Assembly (NCBI RefSeq): GCF_026802175.1
Contig: NZ_CP113797.1
Span: 434,001-498,000 of the forward strand
Direction of reading: 5' to 3'
DNA from: Thermocoleostomius sinensis A174
Lineage (GTDB): Bacteria; Cyanobacteriota; Cyanobacteriia; Elainellales; Elainellaceae
Length of the DNA: 64,000 nt
Part shown: piece by piece, positions 51,284 through 60,112 of the stretch
How the letters are laid out: every line of letters starts with the position of its first letter
How positions within the stretch are numbered: position 1 is the first letter of the stretch
Program-made: the position numbers and the translations under genes
The notes under the pieces: generated by a model
Databases searched by the model: none
What the model was told of the DNA's origin: nothing
Seen by the model: only the letters and a program-made list of their open reading frames with translations

Positions 51284-52381
51284 ATGGCACGAATTCTGAC
51301 GTTTTTGGGGAAAGGCGGCACTGGTCGCACAACGGTGGCAATTGCGGCAGCTAAGCAATGTGCAGCCCAAGGCAATCGGGTGTTATTTGCCGGACAAGAT
51401 CCTAGCCCTGCCCTCAGCTTGCTAGTGGGCGTGCCTCTCAGTGCCGAACCACAATCGATCGCGACCAATCTAGATGCAGTGCAACTTCAAAGCACAGTGC
51501 TGCTGGAACGTGCTTGGGAAGAGCTGAAGCAGCAGGAAGCCAAGTATTTGCGCACACCCATCTTAAAGAGCGTCTACGGCCAAGAGCTAAGTATTTTACC
51601 CGGCATGGATACGGCCCTTGCCCTCAATGCCATTCGCGAGTATGACAGCGGCGATCGCTATGACGTGATTGTGTATGACGGCAACGGCGACCAAGCCACC
51701 CTGCGGATGTTGGGAATGCCCGAAACCCTAAGCTGGTATTTCCGTCGCTTTCGCCAAGTGTTTCTTGATTCTGATCTAGGCAAGACAATTTCACCCTTTA
51801 TTCAACCGATTTCTGCGGCGGTGCTCAATGTTAATTGGTCGGGTGATATTTTTTCGCAGCCTGCCGCCAATCAAGCCAGCACGATTGTTGACCAAGGCAA
51901 AGCCGCTCTGGCTGACCCCAATCGGGTTGCGGCCTATCTGGTGACAACGGCTGATGCGGGAGCGATCGCCACCGCCAAATACCTATGGGGCAGTGCACAA
52001 CAGGTGGGCCTTACGGTCGGTGGTGTGTTGTTGAACCAGTCCGAAACTACGGAAGGGATGCGATCGGACTTTGCGCCGCTGTCAATTAACACCATTCCAA
52101 CTCGCAGTGGCGACGAGTGGCAGCCGTTGATGCAGGCAATGCCCGATTTTACCAAAGCGGCACAAGCACCCAAGCCAATTACCATTAACGTTGCCGAACG
52201 AAAGGTCTCGCTGTTTTTACCCAGCTTCGATAAAAAACAGGTGAAATTAACCCAATCTGGACCAGAAGTAACCGTGGAAGCAGGGGATCAACGACGCAAT
52301 ATTGCATTACCGCCAGAACTGCGGGGAAAACAAGTAACAGGGGCCAAATTTCAAGACAATTACCTGATCATTTCGTTTTGA
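51284..52381 (+). CDS. get3d: Get3/ArsA-family ATPase with alpha-crystallin-like C-terminal domain (Get3d type)
   Basis: 365 residues from ATG 51284. LGKGGTGRTTVAIAAAKQCA is the deviant Walker A (GKGGxGR, with R where Get3 has K). DVIVYDGNGDQATLRMLGMP is the switch region. The last 80 residues (VSLFLPSFDKKQVKLTQSGP and VTVEAGDQRRNIALPPELRG) form the small-heat-shock-like sandwich seen in cyanobacterial and plastid Get3d. It may bind hydrophobic or tail-anchored clients at the membrane. Confidence 0.88.
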   Translation: MARILTFLGKGGTGRTTVAIAAAKQCAAQGNRVLFAGQDPSPALSLLVGVPLSAEPQSIATNLDAVQLQSTVLLERAWEELKQQEAKYLRTPILKSVYGQELSILPGMDTALALNAIREYDSGDRYDVIVYDGNGDQATLRMLGMPETLSWYFRRFRQVFLDSDLGKTISPFIQPISAAVLNVNWSGDIFSQPAANQASTIVDQGKAALADPNRVAAYLVTTADAGAIATAKYLWGSAQQVGLTVGGVLLNQSETTEGMRSDFAPLSINTIPTRSGDEWQPLMQAMPDFTKAAQAPKPITINVAERKVSLFLPSFDKKQVKLTQSGPEVTVEAGDQRRNIALPPELRGKQVTGAKFQDNYLIISF

Positions 52382-52469
52382 CACCCAAATCTAAAATTCA
52401 AATGAACAATTCTGCCTCATTTGGCCGAAAAATCTTTATGCTGGATGGGTATTGCGTATAGCAGTTTCC

Positions 52470-54059
52470 ATGCAACTCGATCGATTTTCTTTTTCAAGCC
52501 TGTTTCGATGGCAGCGTTGGCTTGCTGTGCTATTGGCGGTGGTTCTAGTTTGGAGCGGCATTCCAGCGGTGGCAATCGCTCAAACCCGACCACAACCCAG
52601 CATTCAACCCTACTTAGATGGCGTTGCCGATCGCATCACCGAATTCACCCTCAAAAATGGCATGAAGTTTATTGTCATGGAGCGACACCAAGCCCCTGTG
52701 GTGTCCTTTATGACCTATGTGAATGTGGGAGCAGCAGAAGAAGAACCTGGAAAAACCGGAGCCGCGCACTTCCTGGAGCACTTAGCCTTTAAGGGAACCA
52801 CTCGCATTGGCACAACCAACTATGAAGCGGAACGGCCCTTACTCGATCGCCTCGATGAACTATTTGAGCAAATTCAGACTGCTAAAGCCGCTGGACAAAC
52901 CGAGACAGTGGCAACGCTTCAGCAAGAGTTTGATCAGGTTCAAATTGAAGCAGCCAAGTATGTCAAGCAAAACGAATATGGTCAAATTGTCGAGCAATCC
53001 GGGGGTGTGGGACTTAATGCCACCACTTCAGCCGATGCGACGCGCTATTTCTACAGTTTTCCGGCCAATAAGCTAGAACTGTGGATGTCACTAGAGTCGG
53101 AACGCTTTTTAGAACCAGTGTTTCGCGAGTTTTACGAAGAAAAAGACGTAATTTTGGAAGAACGCCGCACTCGCACCGACAATTCACCGATCGGCAAAAT
53201 GATCGAGGTCTTTCTGGAAACGGCGTTAGAAGGCCATCCCTATGGGCGTCCGGTGATTGGTTACGAAGAAGACATCCGCAACTTAACCCGGCAAGACATT
53301 CAAGATTTGTTTGACGCCCACTATACCCCCGATAATATTGTGGTTGCTGTGGTGGGAGATGTGCAGCCGAATCGAGTGAAACAGCTAGCTGAAGCGTATT
53401 TCGGGCGTTATCAAGCCCGCGATCGATCGCCTGCTCTCGACGTGCCGATGCTGCAACAGAATGCTCCTAAGGAAGTGACGCTAGAGTTTCCTTCGGAACC
53501 TTGGTATTTTGAAGGGTATTTGCGTCCAGGAATCGACAGTCCCGACAATGCCATTTATGATGTTATCTCCAGTTTGCTGGTGGGGGGACGCACCTCGCGG
53601 CTATATCGATCGCTGGTGGAACAGAAGCAAATTGCCCTCAACGTTGATTTCATTAGCAACTTTCCCGGTAATCGCTTCTCGAATGTGGTGTTGATGTATG
53701 CGCTGTCGGCTCCAGGACACACCCTGGACGAAATTGCCGATGCCTTTGCGGCTGAAATTGAACTCCTGAAGCGCGAACCTGTTTCAGCTCAGGAACTCGA
53801 TCGGGTGAAAACGCAAACGCGGGCGGGTGTGCTGAAAGCATTGGCATCAAACCAGGGCATGGCAAGTTTGCTGGCAGAGTATGAAGCCAAAACCGGCAGT
53901 TGGCGCAATTTATTTGATGACCTAAAAACGGTGGAAGCCATCACCGCTCAGGACGTGCAGCGCGTGGCCCAAGACCTATTCCAGCCCACCAAGCTAACGA
54001 TCGGTAAGCTCATTACCGCCAACACCTCACCTGTTAGTACCCCAACCCCCAATCCCTAA
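52470..54059 (+). CDS. M16 metallopeptidase, catalytic subunit, secreted
   Basis: 529 residues from ATG 52470, signal peptide WLAVLLAVVLVWSGIPAVAIAQ. Zinc site HFLEH in TGAAHFLEHLAFKGT (HxxEH) and downstream glutamates in FYEEKDVILEERR. A 60-residue charged insert follows the zinc motif. Partner of the following gene, which has no zinc motif. The last 12 residues (PVSTPTPNP) and stop are written in the CCCAA repeat. Periplasmic or lumenal peptide degradation. Confidence 0.93.
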   Translation: MQLDRFSFSSLFRWQRWLAVLLAVVLVWSGIPAVAIAQTRPQPSIQPYLDGVADRITEFTLKNGMKFIVMERHQAPVVSFMTYVNVGAAEEEPGKTGAAHFLEHLAFKGTTRIGTTNYEAERPLLDRLDELFEQIQTAKAAGQTETVATLQQEFDQVQIEAAKYVKQNEYGQIVEQSGGVGLNATTSADATRYFYSFPANKLELWMSLESERFLEPVFREFYEEKDVILEERRTRTDNSPIGKMIEVFLETALEGHPYGRPVIGYEEDIRNLTRQDIQDLFDAHYTPDNIVVAVVGDVQPNRVKQLAEAYFGRYQARDRSPALDVPMLQQNAPKEVTLEFPSEPWYFEGYLRPGIDSPDNAIYDVISSLLVGGRTSRLYRSLVEQKQIALNVDFISNFPGNRFSNVVLMYALSAPGHTLDEIADAFAAEIELLKREPVSAQELDRVKTQTRAGVLKALASNQGMASLLAEYEAKTGSWRNLFDDLKTVEAITAQDVQRVAQDLFQPTKLTIGKLITANTSPVSTPTPNP

Positions 54060-54074
54060 TCCCTAACTCCGAAT
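54041..54074. repeat. Heptamer-like repeat at end of M16 gene
   Basis: CCCAACC, CCCAATC and CCCTAAT units encode the last residues of the first M16 subunit and reach to the start of the second. Confidence 0.7.
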
Positions 54075-54075
54075 T

Positions 54076-55596
54076 ATGCAAAGGTCAATTAGAAGTCAGC
54101 ACTGGCTTCGCTACGGATTCATCACCCTCATAATCACGCTCGCGATTGGGCTAGGTCGATCGCCTGCCTTGGCTGTGACACCACGCCACTATACCGAGCT
54201 ACAGTTACCGCCTGCCCCAGAAGTAACCCTGCCCGACTATACTCGCTATGAGTTAGACAACGGCATGAAAGTGTACTTGCTGGAAGATCATGAATTGCCG
54301 CTGGTTTACGGCTCAGCCATGATTTATACAGGCAGTCGATTGGAACCTGGCGAAGAAGCCGGACTGGCCAGTATCACAGGCGATGTCATGCGCAGCGGCG
54401 GCACGCAAGCCCATCCTCCTGATGTGCTGAATCAACTGCTGGAACAGCGAGCCGCTTCTGTGGAGACCAGCATTGATATCACCGCAGGCAGTGCCAGCTT
54501 CAGCGCCTTAACCGAAGATACTGAAGACGTGATGGGACTCTTTGCCGAGGTGTTGCGGCAACCTGCTTTTCCGCAAGATCGAATTGATCTGGCGAAAAAC
54601 CAGTGGCGTGGATCGATCGCCCGTCGCAACGACAATCCTCAAAACATTGCCGATCGTGAGTTCCAAAAGCTAATTTACGGAGCCGACAGCCCCTACGCTC
54701 GCACGGTGGAGTATACGACGCTCGACAACATTTCGCGGGACGATGTGGTGAGTTTCTATCAACAATCGTTTCAGCCGCAAAACATCTTGCTGGGCATTGT
54801 GGGTGATTTCGACACTAACGCTATGAAGTCGTTGATTGAAGCTGAGTTTGGCGATTGGCGTTCTAGTGCCTATACAACTCCTCGACCAAACTTCAACCCA
54901 CCGACGCAACTCATTTCTGCTCGTTCTGTGAATTCTGAAATTACTCAAGCGAAACAAGGGGGTATATTTTTTGTTGATCAACCACAACTCACCCAAAGCA
55001 GTGTGCAAATTGGTCACTTGGGCGGAAAATTCAATAGCCCGGACTATCCAGCCCTCTCGGTAATGAACGAAGTGATGAATGGATTAGGGGGACGGTTAGT
55101 GAATGAAGTGCGATCGCGCCAGGGCTTGGCCTACTCGGTGTATGCCTATTGGTCACCTCGGTTTGACTATGAAGGCATGTTTGTGGGAGGCGGACAAACG
55201 CGATCGGAAACGACCGTTCCATTCATTAAATCAACCCTGGCAGAAATTGAACAAATTCGCACTGCGCCTGTTACTGATGCTGAATTGGCCCGCGCCAAAG
55301 ATTCGGTCTTAAATGCGTTCATTTTTAACTTCCAAACACCATCACAAATTTTGTCACGCATTATGCGCTATGACTATTATGGCTATCCTCAAGACTTTAT
55401 CTTTCAGTATCAAAAACAAGTAGAAGCTACCACGATCGACGATGTGCAACGGGCGGCTCAAGCTAACTTAAACCCGGACAAGATTGTGACATTAGTGGTA
55501 GGCAGTGCTGCTGCTATCAACCCACCGTTGAGTAGCCTGACGCCCGATGCGCAAGTAACGCAAATTGATGTGACGATTCCACAAATGGGCGGCTAG
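54076..55596 (+). CDS. M16-family protein, non-catalytic partner subunit
   Basis: 506 residues with a signal peptide (FITLIITLAIGLGRSPALAV). Fold landmarks are conserved (YELDNGMKVYLLEDHELPLV, GLASITGDVMRSGGTQAHPP, GMFVGGGQTRSETTVPFIKS), but the HxxEH position reads LASITGD, so it cannot bind zinc. Starts 16 nt after the catalytic subunit; the two probably assemble as an alpha-beta pair. Confidence 0.92.
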   Translation: MQRSIRSQHWLRYGFITLIITLAIGLGRSPALAVTPRHYTELQLPPAPEVTLPDYTRYELDNGMKVYLLEDHELPLVYGSAMIYTGSRLEPGEEAGLASITGDVMRSGGTQAHPPDVLNQLLEQRAASVETSIDITAGSASFSALTEDTEDVMGLFAEVLRQPAFPQDRIDLAKNQWRGSIARRNDNPQNIADREFQKLIYGADSPYARTVEYTTLDNISRDDVVSFYQQSFQPQNILLGIVGDFDTNAMKSLIEAEFGDWRSSAYTTPRPNFNPPTQLISARSVNSEITQAKQGGIFFVDQPQLTQSSVQIGHLGGKFNSPDYPALSVMNEVMNGLGGRLVNEVRSRQGLAYSVYAYWSPRFDYEGMFVGGGQTRSETTVPFIKSTLAEIEQIRTAPVTDAELARAKDSVLNAFIFNFQTPSQILSRIMRYDYYGYPQDFIFQYQKQVEATTIDDVQRAAQANLNPDKIVTLVVGSAAAINPPLSSLTPDAQVTQIDVTIPQMGG

Positions 55597-56041
55597 GTCC
55601 TAATCCTGATTGGGGAACGCATAAGACAGCTTAAATCAATGGTCTGGACACGTGTATCCCGAATCGCCCTCATTCCCTAGCCCCTTCTCCCTTTTTGGGC
55701 GACGGGGAGCCAAATCAATGTCCCTTCTCAATGTAGTAGAGGAATTGAGGATGAGGGCTAAAACTGACAGCCTGGCGGGGGGTTCAGCATTTTACTGAAA
55801 ACGGTCAAGATTTGATTGCGATCGTCGTAAATGTGCGAATTTTATCGTTTAGTCAAGGTTTTTTGTCTATTTAGGCAACTCAGGATATGATTACGGCTAG
55901 ACAGACAGACAAAGCCCGAACATAGCATCGTCATCTCACGTTACCTCTACTAATCTAAAGGCTCCAAATGACTAACTGGAGCTTTTAGAGAAGATTTTGG
56001 AATGATTTGATACTCTTTGCAGCACATTCAAGGAGCCTGGT
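55597..56041. other. 445-bp gap with repeat copy 3 and a hairpin
   Basis: Contains the interspersed repeat 55666-55758 and a hairpin GCTCCA/TGGAGC at about 55963-55984 followed by TTTT (possible terminator, pointing plus). The promoter of glbN must lie after it. No further gene seen. Confidence 0.5.
55666..55758. repeat. Interspersed palindromic repeat, copy 3
   Basis: GCCCTCATTCCCTAGCCCCT on the left and GAGGATGAGGGC on the right make inverted ends; the inner part differs from copies 1 and 2. Confidence 0.7.
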
Positions 56042-56416
56042 ATGAGTACGTTATTTGACAAATTGGGCGGCAGTGCAGGGGTTGAGCTAGCGGTTGATAA
56101 GTTTTACGATCGCGTATTGAGTGACGATCGCATCAAACATTTTTTTGATGGAGTAGACATGAAGCGCCAACGGGCCCATCAACGTGCTTTTCTCACTTAT
56201 GCCTTTGGAGGTGCGTCTCATTACAACGGTCGCCATTTGCGAGAAGCCCACCAACAGTTGGTGAAAGAAAGAGGATTGAGCCGCGAACATTTTAATGCAG
56301 TGGCCGAAGATTTAATTGCCACCCTTCAAGAGATGGGTGTTTCTCAAGACTTGATTGATGAAGTGGCAGCAGTGGTAGCAGCCCCGCAAAATCAGCAGGA
56401 TGTTCTCAATCAATGA
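56042..56416 (+). CDS. glbN: Cyanoglobin, truncated hemoglobin group I
   Basis: 124 residues. MSTLFDKLGGSAGVELAVDK, FYDRVLSDDRIKHFFDGVDM, QRAFLTYAFGG and the helix-F histidine in REAHQQLVKERGLS with helix-E residues before it match GlbN of Synechocystis and Nostoc. Binds oxygen or NO, and may protect against nitrosative stress. AAGGAG precedes the ATG. Confidence 0.95.
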   Translation: MSTLFDKLGGSAGVELAVDKFYDRVLSDDRIKHFFDGVDMKRQRAHQRAFLTYAFGGASHYNGRHLREAHQQLVKERGLSREHFNAVAEDLIATLQEMGVSQDLIDEVAAVVAAPQNQQDVLNQ

Positions 56417-56588
56417 GAAAATGATTGATTATTTAGAATTGGTGAGAGCATTTCGCTAGTGGGTGAGAAGTCAGATTCAAGCCTAAGAAGATGATAACGG
56501 GGCGATCGTCAGCAGATCACTCTAACCAAGAGCCTGTGCCTGTGCAGAAATATGTATCACTTTCATCAACAGCACCTGATTCACAGTG

Positions 56589-57575
56589 CTAGCCTTGCTC
56601 TCGCATCTTTCCCAACATTACTTCCCACACCAAACGCGGTTGCACAAACTGAAGCAACTGCCGTCGAGCGGTTTCCAACTGCTGCAAACGGTTCGATCGC
56701 CCCTGCTGATGCCAATAGTGATGCTGAAGATAATCCAAAAGCCACAATTGGGTTTCAACATCTAGCGTTTGCGTAATTTGTCGGGCTAGATCTAAACTCT
56801 CTCGTAGCGAGGTGGGTTGATGAGTGGCTGCCGATAACAGGTCTGAAGGAATCGTCTGAAGCTGCTGCCAGTGGGCGATTGCTGCTCCGGGGCTACCTTG
56901 GGCCAGGGCAATAATATCGGAGCGTTGTAGAATCTCAGCATGGTTTGTGTGATTCAGCACTTGTCGCATGGCGACAGCATCGAGGCGCTGAAATGGAATG
57001 CGTTGACAACGGGACACTAGCGTTGGCAGCAGAGCATCGGCGCTGGGCGCTATCAAAATCAAGGTGGCGCGTCCGGGTTCTTCCAAGGTTTTCAAAAGAC
57101 CGTTGGCGGCAGCTTCTGCCATCGTTTCTGCTTGTTCCACCACCACCACCGATCGAGGAGCTTCCAACGGCGGACGACTGAGAAACCGGGCGATGTCTCG
57201 AATTTGCTCTAGGCGAATCTCTGGGGGCGATCGGCGTTTTACTCCTAGTGCGGCTGCTTCAGCCGCAGAAATACGTTTGCCCTGATGGAGATACGTTGGT
57301 TCTACCCATAAGAGGTCGGGATGATTGCCTTGCTGAATGCGCCGGCAAAGTGGGGTTGGAGGGTCGGAAGTCGAGAGTCGGGAAGGAGGGGTGAGGAGCC
57401 GTTGAGCAAAGCAACGGGCTGCCACACTGCGTCCAATGCCGGATGCTCCGGTAAATAGATAGGCTGGGGCAATGCGATTTTGAGCGATCGCACGAGTTAA
57501 GAGTTCAACCGCCTGCGGCTGCCCAATTAAGTCATTAAATAAGTGCTCAAATAAGTGTTCGAGAGGCGAAGACAT
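56589..57575 (-). CDS. holB: DNA polymerase III delta' subunit
   Basis: 328 residues of the clamp-loader AAA fold. LFTGASGIGRSVAARCFAQR (arginine in the Walker A loop), LLWVEPTYLHQGKRISAAEA, VVVVEQAETMAEAAANGLLK TLEEPG (Walker B-like and sensor-1 area) and LVSRCQRIPF. The usual cysteine-rich zinc stretch is replaced by TPPSRLSTSDPPTPLCRR, encoded by a CCCTC/TCGGA low-complexity repeat (57351-57396). Slightly shorter C-terminus than typical. Confidence 0.92.
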   Translation of the reverse strand: MSSPLEHLFEHLFNDLIGQPQAVELLTRAIAQNRIAPAYLFTGASGIGRSVAARCFAQRLLTPPSRLSTSDPPTPLCRRIQQGNHPDLLWVEPTYLHQGKRISAAEAAALGVKRRSPPEIRLEQIRDIARFLSRPPLEAPRSVVVVEQAETMAEAAANGLLKTLEEPGRATLILIAPSADALLPTLVSRCQRIPFQRLDAVAMRQVLNHTNHAEILQRSDIIALAQGSPGAAIAHWQQLQTIPSDLLSAATHQPTSLRESLDLARQITQTLDVETQLWLLDYLQHHYWHQQGRSNRLQQLETARRQLLQFVQPRLVWEVMLGKMREQG

Positions 57576-57784
57576 AGCAAGGACGATATCTCAAATGCCA
57601 CTGTAATTGGGTGTTCAACCGAATACCAGCTAATTCTTCATACTGAAATTGCTGAATAGGTGATTTCATTTCTTGATTGCCTATGCTAGGCTAAACACTA
57701 GGATTATTTTCGGTTGTTGAATGCATTATATTAGGCGTTTCTCCGAATCTAACTCTCTACACCCTCTGATTTCGGAGACTTTTC

Positions 57785-58093
57785 ATGTCGATTTACATTG
57801 GTAACTTGTCCTACGAGGTCACTCAGGAAGATCTCTCCCAGGTTTTTGCAGAATATGGCACGGTTAAACGAGTGCAATTGCCGACCGATCGCGAAACTGG
57901 TCGGATGCGAGGCTTTGCCTTCGTAGAGATGGAAACTGAGTCTGAGGAAGAATCAGCCATTGAAGCTTTGGATGGCGCAGAATGGATGGGGCGCGATCTC
58001 AAGGTCAACAAGGCCAGACCCCGCGAAGAGCGTCGCCCATCAGGTGGCAATAGCTGGGGCGGCAACAACCGAGGCGGATCTCGTCGCTACTAA
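57785..58093 (+). CDS. rbp: RRM-type RNA-binding protein
   Basis: 102 residues. One RNA recognition motif with RNP2 IYIGNL (residues 3-8) and RNP1 RGFAFVEM (about 42-49), then a glycine/arginine tail (SWGGNNRGGSRRY). This is the cold-induced cyanobacterial Rbp class, binding RNA in the cytosol. The long 5' leader (57576-57784) may regulate it by temperature. Confidence 0.95.
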   Translation: MSIYIGNLSYEVTQEDLSQVFAEYGTVKRVQLPTDRETGRMRGFAFVEMETESEEESAIEALDGAEWMGRDLKVNKARPREERRPSGGNSWGGNNRGGSRRY

Positions 58094-58114
58094 GCTTTGT
58101 CGCTAAGTCTTTAA

Positions 58115-59027
58115 GAGGGTGTTTGAGAAGCCAGGAAGGTCGTAAAAAAGCTCACTCAGTGTAGGCTGCGAATAGCAAATATCTACAGCCCTGAGTGAGT
58201 CAGATGAGTAAAGCATATCCCAGTAACCTAACCCGCGCCCAATATGAGGTTTTGAGTGAATTAATTCCAGCAGCAAAGCCAGGTGGTCGTCCTCGCAGCG
58301 TTGACCTGTGGGAGGTGCTCAATGCCATGCTCTATGTTCTGGTTGAAGGCTGTCGTTGGCGTTCTTTACCTGGTGATTTCCCAGCCTGGCAGACGGTGTA
58401 CACGTACTTCCGCAACTGGCGATTGGACGGCACCTGGATTTCCATTCATGACCAGTTGCACCAGTGGGTTCGCATCGATGCGCAACGCTATCCTAGTCCA
58501 TCAGAAGCGATCATCGATAGCCAAAGCATCAAGAGTGCAGCAGGAGTTCATCAACAAGTTGGCTTTGATGGAGGCAAGCTGATTACAGGACGCAAACGAT
58601 TTTTAACGGTGGATACGTTAGGACTGGTTTTGCGGGTGTTTGTGAGTGCGGCAAACCTGGGGGAACGCGAAGGGGGCAAACGTGTCCTCAAACGAGTCAA
58701 ACGGATGAAGAAAAAGGTTTCACGCTTAATCACCATTTGGGTAGACGGCGGGTTCGATGGCGCCCCTTTTCTGATGTGGGTGATGGATGTTTGTCGTTGG
58801 ATTGTGCAAGTTGTACTGCGACCTGAGCAAACCAAAGGCTTTAGCTTGCTCAAAAAGAGGTGGGTGGTAGAACGAACTTTTGGTTGGCTAATGGGATGCA
58901 GACGGTTGGTCAGAGACTATGAATTATTACCAGAGACATCAGAAACCTTGATCTACCTTGCCATGATTCGGATTATGGTGAGGCGGTTGGCATAAATTTG
59001 ACACCTCAAATCTTTTCAAACACCCTC
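58115..59027 (+). mobile_element. IS5-family insertion sequence, 913 bp, complete
   Basis: Terminal inverted repeats GAGGGTGTTTGAGAAG at the left and CTTTTCAAACACCCTC at the right (15 of 16 matching) with target duplication TAA (58112-58114 and 59028-59030), fitting the TNA preference of the IS427-like group. A 9-bp inverted repeat CTCACTCAG/CTGAGTGAG (58151-58159, 58191-58199) lies ahead of the gene and includes the GTG codon. Confidence 0.92.
58204..58995 (+). CDS. IS5-family transposase
   Basis: 264 residues from ATG 58204 (an in-frame GTG at 58195 adds three). DDE residues: AIIDSQSIKS (first Asp), WVDGGFDGAPF (second Asp) and RWVVERTFGWLMGCRRL (Glu). The opening SNLTRAQYEVLSELIP and GGRPRSVDLWEVLNAMLYVL is typical. 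Single uninterrupted reading frame, so potentially active. Confidence 0.95.
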   Translation: MSKAYPSNLTRAQYEVLSELIPAAKPGGRPRSVDLWEVLNAMLYVLVEGCRWRSLPGDFPAWQTVYTYFRNWRLDGTWISIHDQLHQWVRIDAQRYPSPSEAIIDSQSIKSAAGVHQQVGFDGGKLITGRKRFLTVDTLGLVLRVFVSAANLGEREGGKRVLKRVKRMKKKVSRLITIWVDGGFDGAPFLMWVMDVCRWIVQVVLRPEQTKGFSLLKKRWVVERTFGWLMGCRRLVRDYELLPETSETLIYLAMIRIMVRRLA

Positions 59028-59045
59028 TAAGTCTGCAATCTAGGA

Positions 59046-59071
59046 GGGTGGACAAAGGTCTACCCTTTTTT
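59046..59071 (+). terminator. Intrinsic terminator, probably once that of rbp
   Basis: GGGTGGAC and GTCTACCC form an 8-bp stem (one G-T pair) around AAAG, followed by TTTTTT. It lies 952 bp from the rbp stop only because the IS5-family element sits between; without it the distance is about 35 bp. Confidence 0.8.
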
Positions 59072-59207
59072 ATTGATGTTTTATTGATGTGCTTTTACGA
59101 AGGACGCGCTTGGGTGAAACCGATCGTCATTCGTATGGCTTCTGGTGTATTGGTTCTGGCAAGCCTCAATAGCCCATTCAACCATCTTTTCCCAAACTAC
59201 TTCCCCC

Positions 59208-59516
59208 ATGAATACCAAAGAGTTTTTGAGCCGCTATCTTGCAGGACAACGAGACTTCAGGAACCTGAATTTGATTGCCGTTAACCTACGAAATGTCAAT
59301 TTAAGCGGTGTCAATTTAAGCGGTGCCAACTTAACAAAAGCGAATCTAACCCGCACCAATCTCAGCCGTGCCAATTTAACCAATGCCACACTGACCGGGG
59401 CAAATTTAACCGAAACCAATTTGGTGTACGCCAACTTAACCGATGCCACGTTACACGATGTAGATTTAAGTCAGGCTGATATACGGGGGGCAATTTTACA
59501 CAATACAGTTCGATAA
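59208..59516 (+). CDS. Pentapeptide-repeat protein, 102 aa
   Basis: ATG at 59208. Residues 20-98 are almost entirely A[ND]LXX repeats (NLSGVNLSGANLTKANLTRT and so on), building a beta-helix of about four coils. No other domain. It shares a repeat fold, not ancestry evidence, with the cassette protein at 13259. 23 nt before the next gene on the same strand. Confidence 0.9.
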   Translation: MNTKEFLSRYLAGQRDFRNLNLIAVNLRNVNLSGVNLSGANLTKANLTRTNLSRANLTNATLTGANLTETNLVYANLTDATLHDVDLSQADIRGAILHNTVR

Positions 59517-59539
59517 TCACTTTTTCAGGAGGTTTTGCC

Positions 59540-60112
59540 ATGACTCCCGCTGCCATTCGTCTGGTTTCTCAGCTTAGGCAAACATTTTACACTGAGTTTG
59601 CCGCTGCCATGCATTTTCCAGTCAATATCACCAGTGGCAATTCCTATGCGAGTAATTCAGCAACAGCTTCCTGGATTGATGCCCAACAACAGTTGAACTA
59701 TGTCTATGTCTATGCCCACACTGCGCCCGATGCCCTTGTACCCGATCGCCCCCTTGTTCTGCGAGTATCGCTCAACAAAGGGGCTGGAATTGGGGTACTG
59801 TCGAAGCGCGGCAAAGGATGTCGGGGATTTAATCAAACTTGGTCGTTTGAACTCACAGTCCTACCCGAGGAAGTGCTAGATTTTTTACCCTGGATCATTA
59901 GTTTGATTCAATCCTATGATCATCATGCGGCTTCCATTGTGCCGGAACCCCCACATCCATTGGATTTTCAATTATCTGAGTCATTGCTGTTTCACCATGC
60001 CCAAACGCATCAAGCTAGTCGTTGCTTGGCTAAGCCTGTTCCTGCCTTGGAAAGCTATGCCCCTTGTCGTGCCGCAGGGGTTGGCTATGAGTCAGGGCCA
60101 GATCTAGGCTAA
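59540..60112 (+). CDS. Hypothetical protein, 190 aa
   Basis: Strong AGGAGG ribosome-binding site. Unknown family; beta-rich (YVYVYAHTAPDALVPDRPLV, GRGFNQ-like KGCRGFNQTWSFEL), no signal peptide. Probably cotranscribed with the pentapeptide gene. Its last 9 bp overlap the convergent flippase gene. Confidence 0.65.
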   Translation: MTPAAIRLVSQLRQTFYTEFAAAMHFPVNITSGNSYASNSATASWIDAQQQLNYVYVYAHTAPDALVPDRPLVLRVSLNKGAGIGVLSKRGKGCRGFNQTWSFELTVLPEEVLDFLPWIISLIQSYDHHAASIVPEPPHPLDFQLSESLLFHHAQTHQASRCLAKPVPALESYAPCRAAGVGYESGPDLG

